This document shows, in pieces, positions 5,361 to 6,166 of a stretch of 6,166 nt of DNA. Within the stretch, counting starts at the first letter, position 1; every line of letters begins with the position of its first letter. The position numbers were made by a program, and so were the translations under genes. The notes below the pieces were generated by a model that worked only from the letters and a program-made list of their open reading frames with translations, was not told where the DNA came from and did no database searches. Source of the DNA: an uncultured Clostridia bacterium (GTDB lineage Bacteria; Bacillota; Clostridia; Christensenellales; UBA1242); the NCBI GenBank assembly GCA_947623795.1, contig CANQHS010000049.1, positions 1 through 6,166 of the forward strand. The letters are read 5' to 3'.

Positions 5361-5366
5361 AAGGAG
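5361..5366 (+). promoter_or_regulatory. Ribosome binding site of pheS
   Basis: AAGGAG with a 5-nt spacer (AGATT) to the ATG at 5372. It lies directly after the terminator's T tract, so only read-through transcripts carry it. Confidence 0.88.
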
Positions 5367-5371
5367 AGATT

Positions 5372-6166
5372 ATGCAAAACAAAATTAATGAAATCAAACA
5401 ATACATTTTAGGAAAAATTAAAGACATTAAAAATTTGAAAGAGTGCCAAGCGTTGCGTGTTGAAATGTTTGGCAAATCGGGGAAATTCACCGAACTTTTC
5501 AAACTTATTAAAGATGTGCCGGCCGAGGAAAAGGGCAAGGTTGGGCAGATTTTGAACACGGCAAAGCAAGAAATTGAGGGCCTAATTTCTGAAAACGAAC
5601 ACAAAATTAATGATGAAGAATTGAATAGGGAAATCAATTCTGCTGAAAAGATAGACATCACTCTTCCAGCCGAGCATTGCACGGGCAGTTTGCACCCAAG
5701 AACGATAATTCAGCGCGAAATTGAGGATGTTTTCACGTCTATGGGCTTTGTTGTTGAGGACGGAAACGAGGTTGAAACCGAATATAACAACTTCACCGCT
5801 GTCAATGTGCCAGAAAATCACCCCGCACGCGACATGCAAGACACTTTTTGGCTAGATAATGGCGAAGTTTTAAAGACTCACACTTCGGCATCGCAAAACC
5901 GCATTCTGAAAAAATATGCTCCGCCAATCCGCGCAATTTTCCCGGGCAGATGTTTTAGAAATGAGGATGTTGACGCCAGCCACGAAAACACCTTCTTCCA
6001 ACTTGAGGGTGTGATTGTGGATAAAGATGTTTCGGTTGGCAACCTAATCTATTTCATGAAAGAGATGCTATCTAAAATCTTTAAAAAGCAAGTTGAAGTG
6101 CGCTTGCGCCCCGGCTTCTTCCCGTTCACCGAGCCTAGTTTTGAGATGGATGTTAGATGCCCATTC
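5372..6166 (+). CDS. pheS: Phenylalanyl-tRNA synthetase alpha subunit, 3' partial
   Basis: The first 265 residues of a protein usually near 340; the frame is open at the window end. PheS forms an alpha2-beta2 enzyme with PheT that charges tRNA-Phe in the cytoplasm. Residues 1 to about 90 are charged and helical, the tRNA-binding coiled-coil arm of the family. The class II catalytic domain starts near GSLHPRTIIQREIEDVF (105-121; motif 1 region). HPARDMQDTFW is at 150-160, KTHTSASQNRIL at 168-179 (the family usually has TSxVQ here), motif 2 at about 193-213 (RCFRNEDVDASHENTFFQLEG, with Q210 and E212), and FTEPSFEMDV at 252-261. Motif 3 and the Phe-pocket residues beyond it lie outside the window. 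The start is fixed by AAGGAG at 5361. Expression should be controlled by the T-box upstream. pheT would be expected next but is not visible. Confidence 0.97.
   Translation, partial: MQNKINEIKQYILGKIKDIKNLKECQALRVEMFGKSGKFTELFKLIKDVPAEEKGKVGQILNTAKQEIEGLISENEHKINDEELNREINSAEKIDITLPAEHCTGSLHPRTIIQREIEDVFTSMGFVVEDGNEVETEYNNFTAVNVPENHPARDMQDTFWLDNGEVLKTHTSASQNRILKKYAPPIRAIFPGRCFRNEDVDASHENTFFQLEGVIVDKDVSVGNLIYFMKEMLSKIFKKQVEVRLRPGFFPFTEPSFEMDVRCPF

Overview
The window looks like a chromosomal segment of an AT-rich, Gram-positive-type bacterium (Bacillota, probably Clostridia-like or an uncultured relative). The reasons are a T-box riboswitch in front of pheS, a VanW/G5 cell-wall-type protein, SigA-like promoters (TTGACA-17-TAAAAT), and AAGGAG-type ribosome binding sites. 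TGA is used as a stop (the vanW-like gene), so the standard bacterial code applies. I cannot assign a genus.

Layout. (1) Positions 1-1093 (+): the 3' part of a repeat protein. It has three 33-residue repeats of a kind seen in phage tail and surface proteins, followed by a BspA-type leucine-rich-repeat region, and ends at a strong intrinsic terminator. (2) Positions 1062-2414 (-): an exported VanW-family protein with a G5-like C-terminus, convergent with gene 1 and overlapping its 3' end by 32 bp. (3) Positions 2415-2563: a non-coding spacer with a 23-bp tandem triplication running into a short dispersed-type repeat. (4) Positions 2564-3442 (-): a diacylglycerol/lipid-kinase-fold protein whose nucleotide-binding motifs are all altered. 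(5) Positions 3443-3591: a divergent promoter region. (6) Positions 3592-4905 (+): RmuC, membrane-anchored with a long coiled coil. (7) Positions 4906-5371: a promoter and a complete phenylalanine T-box leader with specifier UUC, antiterminator and competing terminator. (8) Positions 5372-6166 (+): pheS, cut by the window edge.

How they work together. Only the T-box and pheS form an evident functional unit: uncharged tRNA-Phe should stabilise the antiterminator and allow phenylalanyl-tRNA synthetase expression. The two minus-strand genes (lipid-kinase-like, then VanW/G5) point the same way and both concern the envelope, but each has its own -10-like box exactly 6 nt before its ATG and no Shine-Dalgarno, which suggests leaderless transcripts. 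rmuC has a near-consensus promoter of its own.

I found no clear evidence of a wholly new defence or mobile system. The most interesting points are the degenerate kinase motifs, the variant T-box bulge with an internal 16-nt direct repeat in the leader, the terminator embedded in an opposing reading frame, and the apparent leaderless pair.
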